Part shown: positions 1-8,050 of the stretch, one piece after another
Position numbering within the stretch: the stretch's first letter is position 1
Layout: each line of letters opens with the position of its first letter
Source: an uncultured Paracoccaceae bacterium
GTDB taxonomy: Bacteria; Pseudomonadota; Alphaproteobacteria; Rhodobacterales; Rhodobacteraceae
Reading direction: 5' to 3'
Assembly: GCA_938002605.1 (NCBI GenBank)
Contig: CALLAF010000016.1
Location: forward strand, 1-64,000
Length of the DNA stretch: 64,000 bases
Translations under genes and position numbers: made by a program
Notes under the pieces: generated by a model
Told to the model about the DNA's origin: nothing
The model's input: the letters and a program-made list of their open reading frames with translations, nothing else
Databases searched by the model: none

Positions 1-963
1 TGCTTGATCGCCTCTTTTGCGATGAATGCGAACGCCTGCTACATCTACATTCGCGGCGAATACATTCGCGAAAAAGAGGCCCTGCAAGCTGCAATCGACG
101 AAGCCTATGCTGCGGGCCTCGTTGGCAAAAATGCCGCAAAATCTGGTTGGGATTTCGATATTTACCTAACCCACGGGGCAGGGGCCTATATTTGTGGTGA
201 AGAAACTGCGCTACTCGAAAGCCTTGAAGGCAAAAAAGGTATGCCGCGGATGAAGCCGCCGTTCCCTGCGGGTGCTGGTCTTTATGGCTGTCCGACAACT
301 GTGAACAATGTCGAATCAATTGCAGTTGTGCCGACAATCTTGCGCCGTGGCGGCGGTTGGTTTGCTGGGATTGGCCGCGCAAACAACGCAGGCACCAAGC
401 TTTTTGCGATTTCTGGCCACGTCAACAACCCATGCGTTGTCGAAGAAGAAATGGGCATTTCTTTTGAAGAGCTGATCGAAAAGCATTGCGGTGGTATCAA
501 AGGCGGCTGGGATAATCTTAAGGCTGTGATCCCTGGCGGATCATCCGTGCCAAACGTGCGCGGTGAAAACATGCGCGACGCGATCATGGATTTTGATGGG
601 CTCAAAGAAAAAGGGTCCAGCCTTGGCACTGCTGCGGTCATCGTGATGGATCAATCGACAGATATGATCAAAGCGATCTGGCGCCTGTCCAAGTTTTATA
701 AGCATGAAAGCTGCGGTCAGTGCACGCCTTGCCGCGAAGGCACCGGCTGGATGATGCGCGTTATGGAGCGTTTGGTAAAAGGTGATGCATCGGTTGAAGA
801 AATCGATATGCTCTTCGATGTGACCAAACAGGTTGAGGGCCACACAATTTGTGCGCTTGGTGATGCGGCTGCATGGCCAATTCAGGCTCTTATCCGGAAT
901 TTCCGGGATGAAATTGAAGACCGGATTAAACATAAACGTATTGCGGGGATTGCAGCAGAATGA
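1..963 (+). CDS. nuoF: NADH-quinone oxidoreductase subunit F (5' partial)
   Basis: The NADH-binding and FMN-binding subunit of complex I takes electrons from NADH in the cytoplasmic arm. The reading frame is open from the window edge, so the N-terminal part, roughly 110 residues judging from the usual length near 430, lies outside. Visible signatures are the glycine-rich [19 protein letters not shown] loop of the FMN/NADH site and the [12 protein letters not shown] motif. Its cysteine codons at 712, 721 and 730, with a fourth cysteine at 850 in HTICALGD, bind cluster N3. The stop at 961-963 overlaps the next start codon, so the two genes are translationally coupled. A TTG at position 4 is not the real start. 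Identification is secure. Confidence 0.97.
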   Translation, partial: CLIASFAMNANACYIYIRGEYIREKEALQAAIDEAYAAGLVGKNAAKSGWDFDIYLTHGAGAYICGEETALLESLEGKKGMPRMKPPFPAGAGLYGCPTTVNNVESIAVVPTILRRGGGWFAGIGRANNAGTKLFAISGHVNNPCVVEEEMGISFEELIEKHCGGIKGGWDNLKAVIPGGSSVPNVRGENMRDAIMDFDGLKEKGSSLGTAAVIVMDQSTDMIKAIWRLSKFYKHESCGQCTPCREGTGWMMRVMERLVKGDASVEEIDMLFDVTKQVEGHTICALGDAAAWPIQALIRNFRDEIEDRIKHKRIAGIAAE

Positions 964-1370
964 TGAAAACAGGCCTGATTTTTGGGGCGGCTTTGACGCT
1001 CGCCGCTTGTGCAACCGGATCTGGCGCTGCGCGCCCATTTGACGATCCAGCTGTGCAAAAGCTCTATAATATGTCGACGCCGCAGTACTACGCGACGCTA
1101 AAAGTTGCGAATGATGTTGCGCGCAACTGTGATGATTTTCGCTATGATGCGGCATTGGATGCTGAGCTGAACGAAAAACGCAACGAAATGGGGCGCGGGT
1201 CACTCTCTGCGATTCCTTTGCGTCTCGCCATTGAAACGGAAACCAGCGTCAGCGAACGCAGTTTTGAAGCAAAGCACGGTGTTGAAATGATCGGGCACGA
1301 TCTATGTCCTGCCGCTGCGGCCGAAACGCTTGAAGGTACCGCGCTGAGTGCGTTGTTGGTACCTGTCTAG
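960..1370 (+). CDS. Small predicted lipoprotein inserted in the nuo operon
   Basis: A 136-residue product with an N-terminal signal ending in a lipobox (LTLAAC), so it is probably an exported lipoprotein. The ATG overlaps the nuoF stop. A second ATG lies directly after the first and could also serve. The mature part is mostly helical in appearance. It has a cysteine in an NCDDFR segment and another 58 residues later in DLCPAA. The same layout occurs in the gene that follows, so the two look like diverged paralogs (DUF5333-like). I recognise no enzymatic motif. Position inside the nuo operon suggests a link to complex I biogenesis or simple hitch-hiking. That is inference. Confidence 0.75.
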   Translation: MMKTGLIFGAALTLAACATGSGAARPFDDPAVQKLYNMSTPQYYATLKVANDVARNCDDFRYDAALDAELNEKRNEMGRGSLSAIPLRLAIETETSVSERSFEAKHGVEMIGHDLCPAAAAETLEGTALSALLVPV

Positions 1371-1396
1371 AATATCTGCGAAGATGTGATTGATTT

Positions 1397-1428
1397 GGGC
1401 CGCCAGTTTCTGCGCGGCCCTTTTTATT
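1397..1428 (+). terminator. Rho-independent terminator inside the nuo operon
   Basis: A 7-bp perfect GC-rich stem (GGGCCGC at 1397-1403 and GCGGCCC at 1414-1420) is followed directly by TTTTTATTTT. It sits 26 bases after the lipoprotein stop and upstream of further nuo genes, so it could be an attenuator that lowers expression of the distal genes, or those genes may have their own promoter. Confidence 0.75.
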
Positions 1429-1550
1429 TTTGCGCAGAATCTGGCTGACCTTATAGGTTATCAAGGCGCTGATATTGAATAACGGTGCCGCAATGACGAT
1501 CTCTGGTGCAATCAAAGGCGCATTAAGAACCGCCTAACAGGAGACGACAC

Positions 1551-1955
1551 ATGGCCAAGACCCCATTTATCATTGCCGCCGCCGCAGTTCTGTGCGGGTT
1601 TGCCGGCAATTTATCCGCGCAGACCGCGTTGCGTGATCAGCCCGAAGTGCGTGATGGCATCATCTATGTCGGCATGGCCTATGAGATTTCCGAGCAATGT
1701 AGCGATATTCGCGCGCGCACGTTTCGTGGCATTAATTTCCTTCAATCGCTCAAACGGCGGGCCGCTGAGCTGGGGTATTCAGACGCCGAAATCGATGCCT
1801 ATGTCGGTGATCGTGCCGAAAAACGCCGGCTTGAAGGTATCGCACGCGCGCAGCTTGCGCAGCTTGGTGTGGTCGCCGATGACCCTGCGACATATTGCGC
1901 CGTTGGCCGTGCGCAAATCGCCGCAAATACGCGCGTTGGGTGGTTGTTGCGCTAA
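1551..1955 (+). CDS. DUF5333-type exported protein in the nuo operon
   Basis: A 134-residue protein with a classical signal peptide (hydrophobic stretch about residues 5-19, likely cut after LSAQ). It is preceded by GGAGACG at a normal ribosome-binding distance from the ATG. The mature part is charged and helical, with a QCSDIR segment, a second cysteine 65 residues later (ATYC), and a C-terminal GWLLR. It resembles the Rhodobacterales-restricted DUF5333 family as I remember it. This assignment is from recall and not from a search. It is flanked by terminator-like structures on both sides. Its role is unknown, and periplasmic location is inferred from the signal. Confidence 0.8.
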   Translation: MAKTPFIIAAAAVLCGFAGNLSAQTALRDQPEVRDGIIYVGMAYEISEQCSDIRARTFRGINFLQSLKRRAAELGYSDAEIDAYVGDRAEKRRLEGIARAQLAQLGVVADDPATYCAVGRAQIAANTRVGWLLR

Positions 1956-1967
1956 GGAGCCGAATTT

Positions 1968-1991
1968 GACGCGAATTTTGGCGTCTTTTTT
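1968..1991 (+). terminator. Weak rho-independent terminator after the DUF5333 gene
   Basis: A short stem (GACGC at 1968-1972 with GCGTC at 1981-1985) is followed by six T residues. The stem is only 5 bp, so termination may be partial. It is the second terminator-like element between nuoF and nuoG. Confidence 0.5.
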
Positions 1992-2020
1992 GTCAAACTG
2001 ACTGGCATCATGTTCCCGGT

Positions 2021-2043
2021 CGCGTTAGAACGCGGCTAACGCG
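2021..2043. repeat. Perfect 8-bp inverted repeat upstream of nuoG
   Basis: CGCGTTAG (2021-2028) and CTAACGCG (2036-2043) form perfect arms around a 7-base loop, 52 bases before the nuoG start. No T-tract follows, so it is not a standard terminator. It could be an operator, an RNA-processing site or a stabilising hairpin for the nuoG-N mRNA. Confidence 0.5.
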
Positions 2044-2095
2044 GTCCCACCCCAAATTGTCGGGGAAGGCGCGCAAGGGAATAAAAAGGCACGCC

Positions 2096-4111
2096 ATGTC
2101 TGATCTACGCAAAGTCGTCATTGATGGAACTGAGGTCGAAGTTGATGGGGCGATGACCCTCATCCAGGCCTGTGAACAGGTCGGGATTGAAGTCCCAAGG
2201 TTCTGCTATCACGAACGACTTTCGATCGCGGGCAACTGTCGCATGTGTCTGGTTGAGGTCGTCGGCGGCCCGCCAAAACCCACCGCCTCTTGTGCGATGC
2301 AGGTGCGCGATTTGCGCCCCGGCCCTGAGGGCCAGCCGCCCGTTGTGAAAACCAATTCGCTTATGGTCAAAAAGGCCCGTGAAGGCGTGATGGAATTTCT
2401 GCTGATCAACCACCCGCTTGATTGTCCGATTTGTGATCAAGGCGGGGAATGCGACCTGCAAGATCAGGCAATGGCGTATGGCGTCGACTTTAGCCGCTTT
2501 CGCGAACCAAAGCGCGCGACCGATGATCTGGATCTTGGCCCGCTTGTTGAAACCCATATGACGCGTTGTATTTCGTGTACCCGCTGTGTGCGTTTCACGA
2601 CCGAGGTCGCGGGCATCGCCCAAATGGGCCAGACGGGACGTGGCGAAGACGCGGAAATTACCAGCTATCTGGGTGAAACACTTGATTCGAATATGCAGGG
2701 CAACATCATCGATCTGTGCCCCGTTGGTGCGCTTGTTTCTAAGCCTTATGCGTTTACCGCCCGCCCTTGGGAATTGACCAAGACAGAATCAATCGACGTG
2801 ATGGATGCGCTTGGTGCAAACATTCGCGTGGATACCAAAGGTCGCGAAGTCATGCGTATCTTGCCACGCAACCACGACGGTGTGAACGAAGAATGGATTT
2901 CGGATAAAACCCGTTTTGTTTGGGATGGTCTTCGCCGCCAACGTCTAGATACCCCCTACATCCGTGAAAACGGCAAATTGCGCAAAGCCGGCTGGGGCGA
3001 GGCTCTAACCGCCGCCGCCACCGCGATGAACGGTAAAAAAGTCGCAGGGCTGGTGGGCGATCTGGCCCCGGTCGAAGCGACATTCGCACTGAAACAACTG
3101 ATCGAATCCCAAGGCGGTGTTGTCGAGGCCCGCACAAACGGTGCGAAGCTGCCATCCGACAACCGCTCTGCCTATGTTGGCACTGCGACAATCGAAGATA
3201 TCGACGACGCAGAATACATCATGCTGATCGGCACCAACCCGCGCGAAGAATCGCCTGTGCTGAACGCACGCATTCGTGCCGCATGGTCTAAGGGTGCCAA
3301 TGTCGCGCTGATCGGCGAAGCTGTCGATCTGACTTATGACTATGTCCATATGGGCAACGATCGCGATGCGCTTGTGTCACTGGCTGACCACGCATTTGGC
3401 GACATCAAAGACAAGAAATCTGTGATGATCGTGGGGCAGGGCGCGCTAAACGAAGCTGATGGCGAAGCTGTGCTAAGCCAAGTGATGAAAGCGGTTGAAC
3501 GCTCTAACGGTAAACTGATGGTGCTGCACGGGGCCGCATCACGCGTTGGTGCGCTTGATGTTGGTGCTGTGACTGACGGCGGTATGGATGCGATCAAAGA
3601 CGCCGAGGTGATTTATAACCTTGGCGCGGATGAGGTCGATATCGCGTCGGGCGCATTTGTGATCTACCAAGGTTCGCACGGGGATCGCGGCGCACACCGC
3701 GCTGACATTATCCTACCGGGTGCGGCCTATACCGAAGAAAACGGATTGTTTGTGAACACCGAAGGGCGTCCGCAGCTTGCGCTGCGCGCGAGCTTCCCTC
3801 CGGGTGCAGCGAAAGAAAACTGGGCGATCTTACGGGCGCTTTCTGCTGAAATGGGTGCGACCTTGCCCTATGACAGCATGGCGCAATTGCGTCAGGCGAT
3901 TGTAAGCGCCCATCCGCATTTGGGTCAGATTGACGAAGTCACGGAAAATGAATGGCACCCTATTCAGGCGAAAAAGCCGGGGAAAGCCGCGTTCAAGTAC
4001 GCAATCACGGATTTCTACTTAACAAACCCAATCGCGCGTGCGTCCAGCCTGATGGCTGAACTCAGCGCGAATGCCAAAGCGCGGGCAACCCCCGCTGTTG
4101 CGGCTGAATAA
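2096..4111 (+). CDS. nuoG: NADH-quinone oxidoreductase subunit G
   Basis: The large iron-sulfur subunit of the complex I peripheral arm, 671 residues, normal for alphaproteobacteria. The N-terminal 2Fe-2S ferredoxin domain uses Cys37, Cys48, Cys51 and Cys66. The His-ligated 4Fe-4S site has His106, Cys110, Cys113 and Cys119 ([14 protein letters not shown]). The next 4Fe-4S site uses Cys158, Cys161, Cys164 and Cys208. The rest is a molybdopterin-oxidoreductase-like domain without catalytic function in this family. A longer frame opens at 2057, but ATG 2096 gives the conserved [11 protein letters not shown] start. It follows the hairpin at 2021-2043 and precedes nuoH by about 106 bases. Confidence 0.97.
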   Translation: MSDLRKVVIDGTEVEVDGAMTLIQACEQVGIEVPRFCYHERLSIAGNCRMCLVEVVGGPPKPTASCAMQVRDLRPGPEGQPPVVKTNSLMVKKAREGVMEFLLINHPLDCPICDQGGECDLQDQAMAYGVDFSRFREPKRATDDLDLGPLVETHMTRCISCTRCVRFTTEVAGIAQMGQTGRGEDAEITSYLGETLDSNMQGNIIDLCPVGALVSKPYAFTARPWELTKTESIDVMDALGANIRVDTKGREVMRILPRNHDGVNEEWISDKTRFVWDGLRRQRLDTPYIRENGKLRKAGWGEALTAAATAMNGKKVAGLVGDLAPVEATFALKQLIESQGGVVEARTNGAKLPSDNRSAYVGTATIEDIDDAEYIMLIGTNPREESPVLNARIRAAWSKGANVALIGEAVDLTYDYVHMGNDRDALVSLADHAFGDIKDKKSVMIVGQGALNEADGEAVLSQVMKAVERSNGKLMVLHGAASRVGALDVGAVTDGGMDAIKDAEVIYNLGADEVDIASGAFVIYQGSHGDRGAHRADIILPGAAYTEENGLFVNTEGRPQLALRASFPPGAAKENWAILRALSAEMGATLPYDSMAQLRQAIVSAHPHLGQIDEVTENEWHPIQAKKPGKAAFKYAITDFYLTNPIARASSLMAELSANAKARATPAVAAE

Positions 4112-4217
4112 GACGGGGTTCGCCCCATAAATTGCAGCCTTTGGGCTGGCACCAGTGGCACGACAAACACGCGCGCCGCGTCAAGATGGCACCAGTTCAT
4201 GGTGTGAGGGAATAAAT

Positions 4218-5258
4218 ATGGTCGAGTTCTTCACCAATACCAACCTTGGGATCGTCCTTGTGATTTTGGCCCAGTGTTTGCTGGTTCTGGTTCCATTGCT
4301 GGTCGCTTTGGCGTTCTTGATGTATGCGGACCGCAAAATCTGGGCCGCCGTTCAGATGCGCAAGGGGCCGAACATCGTTGGTGCCTTTGGTTTGCTGCAA
4401 TCCTTTGCGGATTTCTTGAAATACATCGTCAAAGAAATCGTCGTCCCTGCGGGCGCTGACAAATTTGTCTTCTTCCTTGCGCCGATGATTTCCTTTGTAC
4501 TGGCCGTAGTCGCTTGGTCGGTGATCCCGTTCAACGATGGCTGGGTGCTGTCCAATATCAACGTAGCCATCCTGTTTGTCTTCGCGGTGTCCTCGCTCGA
4601 GGTTTACGGCGTGATCATGGGTGGTTGGGCGTCGAATTCGAAATACCCATTCCTTGGCTCGCTGCGGTCCGCCGCGCAGATGATTTCTTACGAAGTCTCG
4701 CTGGGCCTGATTATCATTGGTGTGATTATCTCAACCGGTTCCATGAACTTTGGCGATATCGTCGCTGCCCAAGACGGCAAAGCGGGTCTGTTCAACTGGT
4801 ACTGGGTTGCGCATTTCCCGATGCTGTTCCTCTTCTTTATCTCAGCACTTGCTGAAACCAACCGCCCGCCATTTGACCTTCCCGAAGCGGAATCAGAACT
4901 GGTTGCGGGGTATCAAGTTGAATATTCATCAACACCGTTCTTGCTGTTCATGATCGGTGAATTGATGGCCGTCGTGCTGATGTGCGCGCTGATTTCACTG
5001 CTGTTCTTTGGCGGCTGGTTGTCACCAATTCCGGGCCTGCCAGATGGCATCCTGTGGATGGTACTGAAAATGTCTGGCTGTTTCTTCGTCTTCTCAATGG
5101 TCAAGGCAATCACACCGCGCTACCGCTATGACCAACTGATGCGGATCGGCTGGAAAGTCTTCTTGCCGCTCTCACTCTTCTGGGTGGTTCTGGTGTCATT
5201 TCTCGCGAAATTTGAAGTGCTCGGCGGTTTCTGGGCGCGCTGGACAATGGGAGGCTGA
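4218..5258 (+). CDS. nuoH: NADH-quinone oxidoreductase subunit H
   Basis: The membrane subunit that joins the peripheral and membrane arms of complex I and helps form the quinone chamber; 346 residues, normal length. Eight hydrophobic segments are visible. Conserved family sequences include [16 protein letters not shown] near residue 37 and [18 protein letters not shown], the acidic loop lining the quinone site. ATG 4218 is chosen because GAGGG lies 7-12 bases upstream. The upstream in-frame extension to 4155 lacks a ribosome-binding site and is unlike the family. The 106-base gap to nuoG holds only a duplicated GGCACCAGT motif and a small 5-bp hairpin (4190-4204). Confidence 0.96.
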   Translation: MVEFFTNTNLGIVLVILAQCLLVLVPLLVALAFLMYADRKIWAAVQMRKGPNIVGAFGLLQSFADFLKYIVKEIVVPAGADKFVFFLAPMISFVLAVVAWSVIPFNDGWVLSNINVAILFVFAVSSLEVYGVIMGGWASNSKYPFLGSLRSAAQMISYEVSLGLIIIGVIISTGSMNFGDIVAAQDGKAGLFNWYWVAHFPMLFLFFISALAETNRPPFDLPEAESELVAGYQVEYSSTPFLLFMIGELMAVVLMCALISLLFFGGWLSPIPGLPDGILWMVLKMSGCFFVFSMVKAITPRYRYDQLMRIGWKVFLPLSLFWVVLVSFLAKFEVLGGFWARWTMGG

Positions 5259-5260
5259 GG

Positions 5261-5769
5261 GTGCGAATTTCAGGCACATTTATAGCTGTATTGGTTGCTA
5301 ACATTTCGCATGCTGCTCCGTTCGATGGTGATGTCGAAGCGGCTCGTGAGTGTGCAGCCAGCGGTGACTATGGCTGCGCTTTTGAGTATCTCATGACTTC
5401 TGCCGAAGTTCATGATTTGCCTTTGATCGATACGTCAAACGATGAATTGCTTCTGACAGGGGCCATGCTTGAGGACGCGCTAATTCGCGCATCAGGCACT
5501 GGCCATCAGAGTTGGTCAAAGATGCGTCTGGAAGGTATCTTGCGATGTTAGATCAGAGGTATGATCGCACACGCCATCTTTACGCTACTGGGCATATGAT
5601 GCGTGCAACTTCGTGCCGTCAGTTGGGCGCAGAAGAATGTGAAATCCAAAGCGTTACCGCTTTGTGTGGGAACGTTGCCCATTTTATTGCGCCTATGGGC
5701 GGACATCCGAACCACCAAGCGTTCGTGGTTAGTGTAGCGCAGTTAATTGCTGAAGAATGCGAGGGATAA
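5261..5769 (+). pseudogene. Frameshifted exported-protein gene between nuoH and nuoI
   Basis: Two overlapping frames read as one interrupted gene. The first (5261-5551, GTG start right after the nuoH stop) has a signal peptide (MRISGTFIAVLVANISHA) and ends soon after SGTGHQ. The second continues from about 5509 with ELVKDASGRYLAMLDQRYD to the stop at 5767-5769, just before nuoI. A single missing G in the CAGAG at 5507-5511 (CAGGAG expected) would join them into a protein of about 168 residues with several cysteines. Codon use is less GC-biased than in nuoH and nuoI. It may be a true pseudogene, a sequencing error, or a programmed -1 shift. I do not recognise the family. Confidence 0.6.
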
Positions 5770-5770
5770 G

Positions 5771-6265
5771 ATGACCCAAATGGATTACACACGCGCCGCG
5801 AAATATTTCCTGCTTCAGGATTTCTATGTCGGTTTTAAACTGGGGTTGAAGTATTTCTTCTCGCCCAAGGCGACGTTGAACTACCCGCATGAAAAGGGGC
5901 CTTTGTCCCCGCGTTTTCGCGGTGAACATGCGTTGCGCCGTTATGCGAATGGCGAAGAACGTTGTATCGCTTGTAAACTCTGCGAGGCCGTATGCCCCGC
6001 GCAGGCGATCACCATTGATGCGGAACCGCGCGATGACGGGTCACGCCGCACCACGCGCTATGACATTGATATGACCAAATGCATCTACTGCGGTTTCTGT
6101 CAGGAAGCCTGCCCAGTGGACGCAATTGTTGAGGGGCCGAATTTCGAATTCAGCACCGAAACCCGCGAAGAACTGTATTACGACAAAGAAAAACTGCTGG
6201 CGAACGGCGACCGTTGGGAATTCGAGATTGCGCGCAATCTCGAGCTTGACGCACCGTACCGGTAG
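5771..6265 (+). CDS. nuoI: NADH-quinone oxidoreductase subunit I
   Basis: The ferredoxin-like subunit carrying clusters N6a and N6b of complex I, 164 residues. Two CxxCxxCxxxC motifs are intact: Cys65, 68, 71, 75 ([12 protein letters not shown]) and Cys104, 107, 110, 114 ([12 protein letters not shown]). ATG 5771 follows the previous stop by one base, with GAGGGATAAG as the ribosome-binding site. An in-frame ATG at 5747 would add eight residues that do not fit the family. Confidence 0.97.
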   Translation: MTQMDYTRAAKYFLLQDFYVGFKLGLKYFFSPKATLNYPHEKGPLSPRFRGEHALRRYANGEERCIACKLCEAVCPAQAITIDAEPRDDGSRRTTRYDIDMTKCIYCGFCQEACPVDAIVEGPNFEFSTETREELYYDKEKLLANGDRWEFEIARNLELDAPYR

Positions 6266-6276
6266 GGGAAGAAAAG

Positions 6277-6696
6277 ATGGGCGCTTGGGGCGTAGGATCA
6301 CTCGACAATGACGGCAGCCAAGATTGGTTGACCGATTTTGGTGAATTTGGGGCCTCTGCGGCCACCGATATTCTTGACGCGTGTTCTGACGCGGTCGCCA
6401 GCGGCTATGTCGAAAGTGATATCGGTACGGGTGTGATTGCCTTGGCCGAGGTTGTCGCTGCTGCCCTTGGCAAGCCCGACGAGGATCTTGTGGATCAGCT
6501 GGAAGACCCAGTTGAAAACCACAAAGATGCGCTGTTAGAGATCGACAACGTGCAGGCCCGCACCAGCGAAGCGCTGGAAGCCTTGATGGCCGACGCCGAG
6601 ACATCAGAGCTGTATGATCTGTGGGCCGAGGCGGAAGAAATCGACGATTGGCTGACCCAGATGAAATCGTTACGTGCGCGATTGGATGCTGCATGA
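6277..6696 (+). CDS. DUF4259 domain protein
   Basis: A 139-residue acidic, probably cytoplasmic protein. The start MGAWGVGSLDNDGSQDW is the hallmark of the DUF4259 family, and the full length matches that domain. GGGGAAG lies upstream of the ATG at 6277. It follows nuoI by 11 bases, and its stop overlaps the start of the next gene by four bases, so it is co-translated within the nuo operon. No catalytic motif is visible and the family function is unknown. A role in complex I is not implied by the sequence itself. Confidence 0.85.
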   Translation: MGAWGVGSLDNDGSQDWLTDFGEFGASAATDILDACSDAVASGYVESDIGTGVIALAEVVAAALGKPDEDLVDQLEDPVENHKDALLEIDNVQARTSEALEALMADAETSELYDLWAEAEEIDDWLTQMKSLRARLDAA

Positions 6697-7091
6697 ACGA
6701 TCAGAACCCTTTTGAAGCCATGATGAAGATAGGGCAGGACTGGGCCAAGTCGATGAATATCGACATGGATGCCTTTACCCCTGCCGGATTCGAAAACCTT
6801 TGGCCGACGATGCCAAAGGAAACGATGGAAATGTTTTTTGGCAAAGGCGTGAACCCGGGTGGGTTAGACGCGAAGACCCGGCTTTTGTTGACCCTCGCGG
6901 GGCTGACAGTGCTGGGTGCACAAGCCGAATCCCAAATTCGCCTGACCGTGCGGCATTTGACCGAAGCGGGCGCGACCAAACAGGAAATCGCTGAAACAAT
7001 CGCCCAGATGGGCATGTTTGGCGGTGTTCCTGCCATGAATAAGGCCATGCAATTGGCCAATGAAGTGTTGGAAAAGGACGAAACCGCATGA
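6693..7091 (+). CDS. Carboxymuconolactone decarboxylase-family protein
   Basis: A 132-residue protein of the CMD/AhpD-like fold, recognised from [18 protein letters not shown] and the helix pair [33 protein letters not shown]. There is no cysteine at all, so the CxxC redox centre of AhpD peroxidases is absent and this is not an AhpD-type peroxidase. A true decarboxylase of protocatechuate breakdown is also unlikely, since no other pathway genes are near. It is coupled by four-base overlaps to DUF4259 upstream and to nuoJ downstream. ATG 6693 is chosen over an upstream in-frame start at 6621 that lies inside the preceding gene. Confidence 0.85.
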   Translation: MNDQNPFEAMMKIGQDWAKSMNIDMDAFTPAGFENLWPTMPKETMEMFFGKGVNPGGLDAKTRLLLTLAGLTVLGAQAESQIRLTVRHLTEAGATKQEIAETIAQMGMFGGVPAMNKAMQLANEVLEKDETA

Positions 7092-7693
7092 GTGTTTTCG
7101 CGTTCACATTCTATCTGTTTGCTATCTCCACGGTTGTGGGGGGATTGTTCACCGTTGTGAGCCGCAACCCGGTGCACTCGGTGCTTTGGTTGATCCTCGC
7201 ATTCTTGTCCGCGGCGGGGCTGTTTGTCACGCTTGGCGCTGAATTTGTGGCGATGCTGTTGATCATTGTTTACGTCGGCGCAGTCGCGGTGCTTTTCCTT
7301 TTTGTTGTGATGATGCTGGATGTCGATTTCGCCGAACTCAAGGCTGAGATGGCGAAATATATGCCGCTGGCCTTGCTGATCGGTATCGTCATCATCATGC
7401 AATTGGCGTTGGCCTTTGGCGCCTGGGATTTCTCGGATGGGGTTTCCGCGCGGGTCGCCGCGCCGCAAGGCGATGCAGATAACACGGCTGCTTTGGGCAT
7501 GCTGATCTATGACAAATACATCATGCTGTTCCAGCTTGCAGGTCTGATCCTGCTGGTCGCGATGATCGGTGCGATTGTGCTGACGCTGCGCCACCGTGTG
7601 GACATCAAACGCCAAAACGTGATTGCGCAAATGCACCGCGATCCGGCTAAGGCGATGGAACTCAAAGACGTTAAACCGGGGCAGGGGCTGTGA
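7088..7693 (+). CDS. nuoJ: NADH-quinone oxidoreductase subunit J
   Basis: A hydrophobic membrane-arm subunit of complex I, 201 residues with five predicted transmembrane segments. The conserved third helix region ([20 protein letters not shown]) is present. The ATG overlaps the preceding stop (ATGA). The C-terminal tail after the last helix ([14 protein letters not shown]) is charged, as in Rhodobacterales homologs. The 46-base gap to nuoK holds only the nuoK ribosome-binding site. Confidence 0.95.
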   Translation: MSVFAFTFYLFAISTVVGGLFTVVSRNPVHSVLWLILAFLSAAGLFVTLGAEFVAMLLIIVYVGAVAVLFLFVVMMLDVDFAELKAEMAKYMPLALLIGIVIIMQLALAFGAWDFSDGVSARVAAPQGDADNTAALGMLIYDKYIMLFQLAGLILLVAMIGAIVLTLRHRVDIKRQNVIAQMHRDPAKAMELKDVKPGQGL

Positions 7694-7739
7694 TGAAGAT
7701 ATTCTCTTTGAACGTTTTTGCCTTAGAAGGAATGACACG

Positions 7740-8045
7740 ATGATCGGAATTGAACATTATCTCGCGGTGGCTGCGTCCCTGTTTGTCATTGGCATCTTTG
7801 GCCTTTTCTTGAACCGTAAGAACGTGATCATCTTGCTGATGAGCATCGAATTGATGCTGCTGGCGGTGAACATCAACTTTGTTGCTTTCTCAAGCTACCT
7901 TGATGATCTTGTCGGCCAAGTATTCACCCTATTTGTTCTGACAGTTGCCGCTGCTGAAGCAGCGATTGGTCTGGCTATTCTGGTTTGTTTCTTCCGCAAC
8001 CGCGGAACCATCGACGTTGAAGACGTCAACGTGATGAAGGGTTAA
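7740..8045 (+). CDS. nuoK: NADH-quinone oxidoreductase subunit K
   Basis: A small antiporter-related membrane subunit of complex I, exactly 101 residues with three transmembrane helices and the conserved glutamates in [10 protein letters not shown] and [13 protein letters not shown] 7740 has AGAAGGA upstream. The longer in-frame opening from 7623 overlaps nuoJ and is rejected. It lies 5 bases before nuoL. Confidence 0.96.
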   Translation: MIGIEHYLAVAASLFVIGIFGLFLNRKNVIILLMSIELMLLAVNINFVAFSSYLDDLVGQVFTLFVLTVAAAEAAIGLAILVCFFRNRGTIDVEDVNVMKG

Positions 8046-8050
8046 GGCAC

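Noticed and set aside
541-1203. A 220-residue minus-strand frame opposite nuoF and the lipoprotein gene
   Set aside because: It lies antisense to well-identified genes, has low-complexity composition, and no ribosome-binding site or family features.
6701-7738. A 345-residue minus-strand frame under the CMD-fold gene and nuoJ
   Set aside because: The translation is His/Gln/Arg-rich, typical of the antisense of membrane-protein codons, and contradicts two recognised genes on the + strand.
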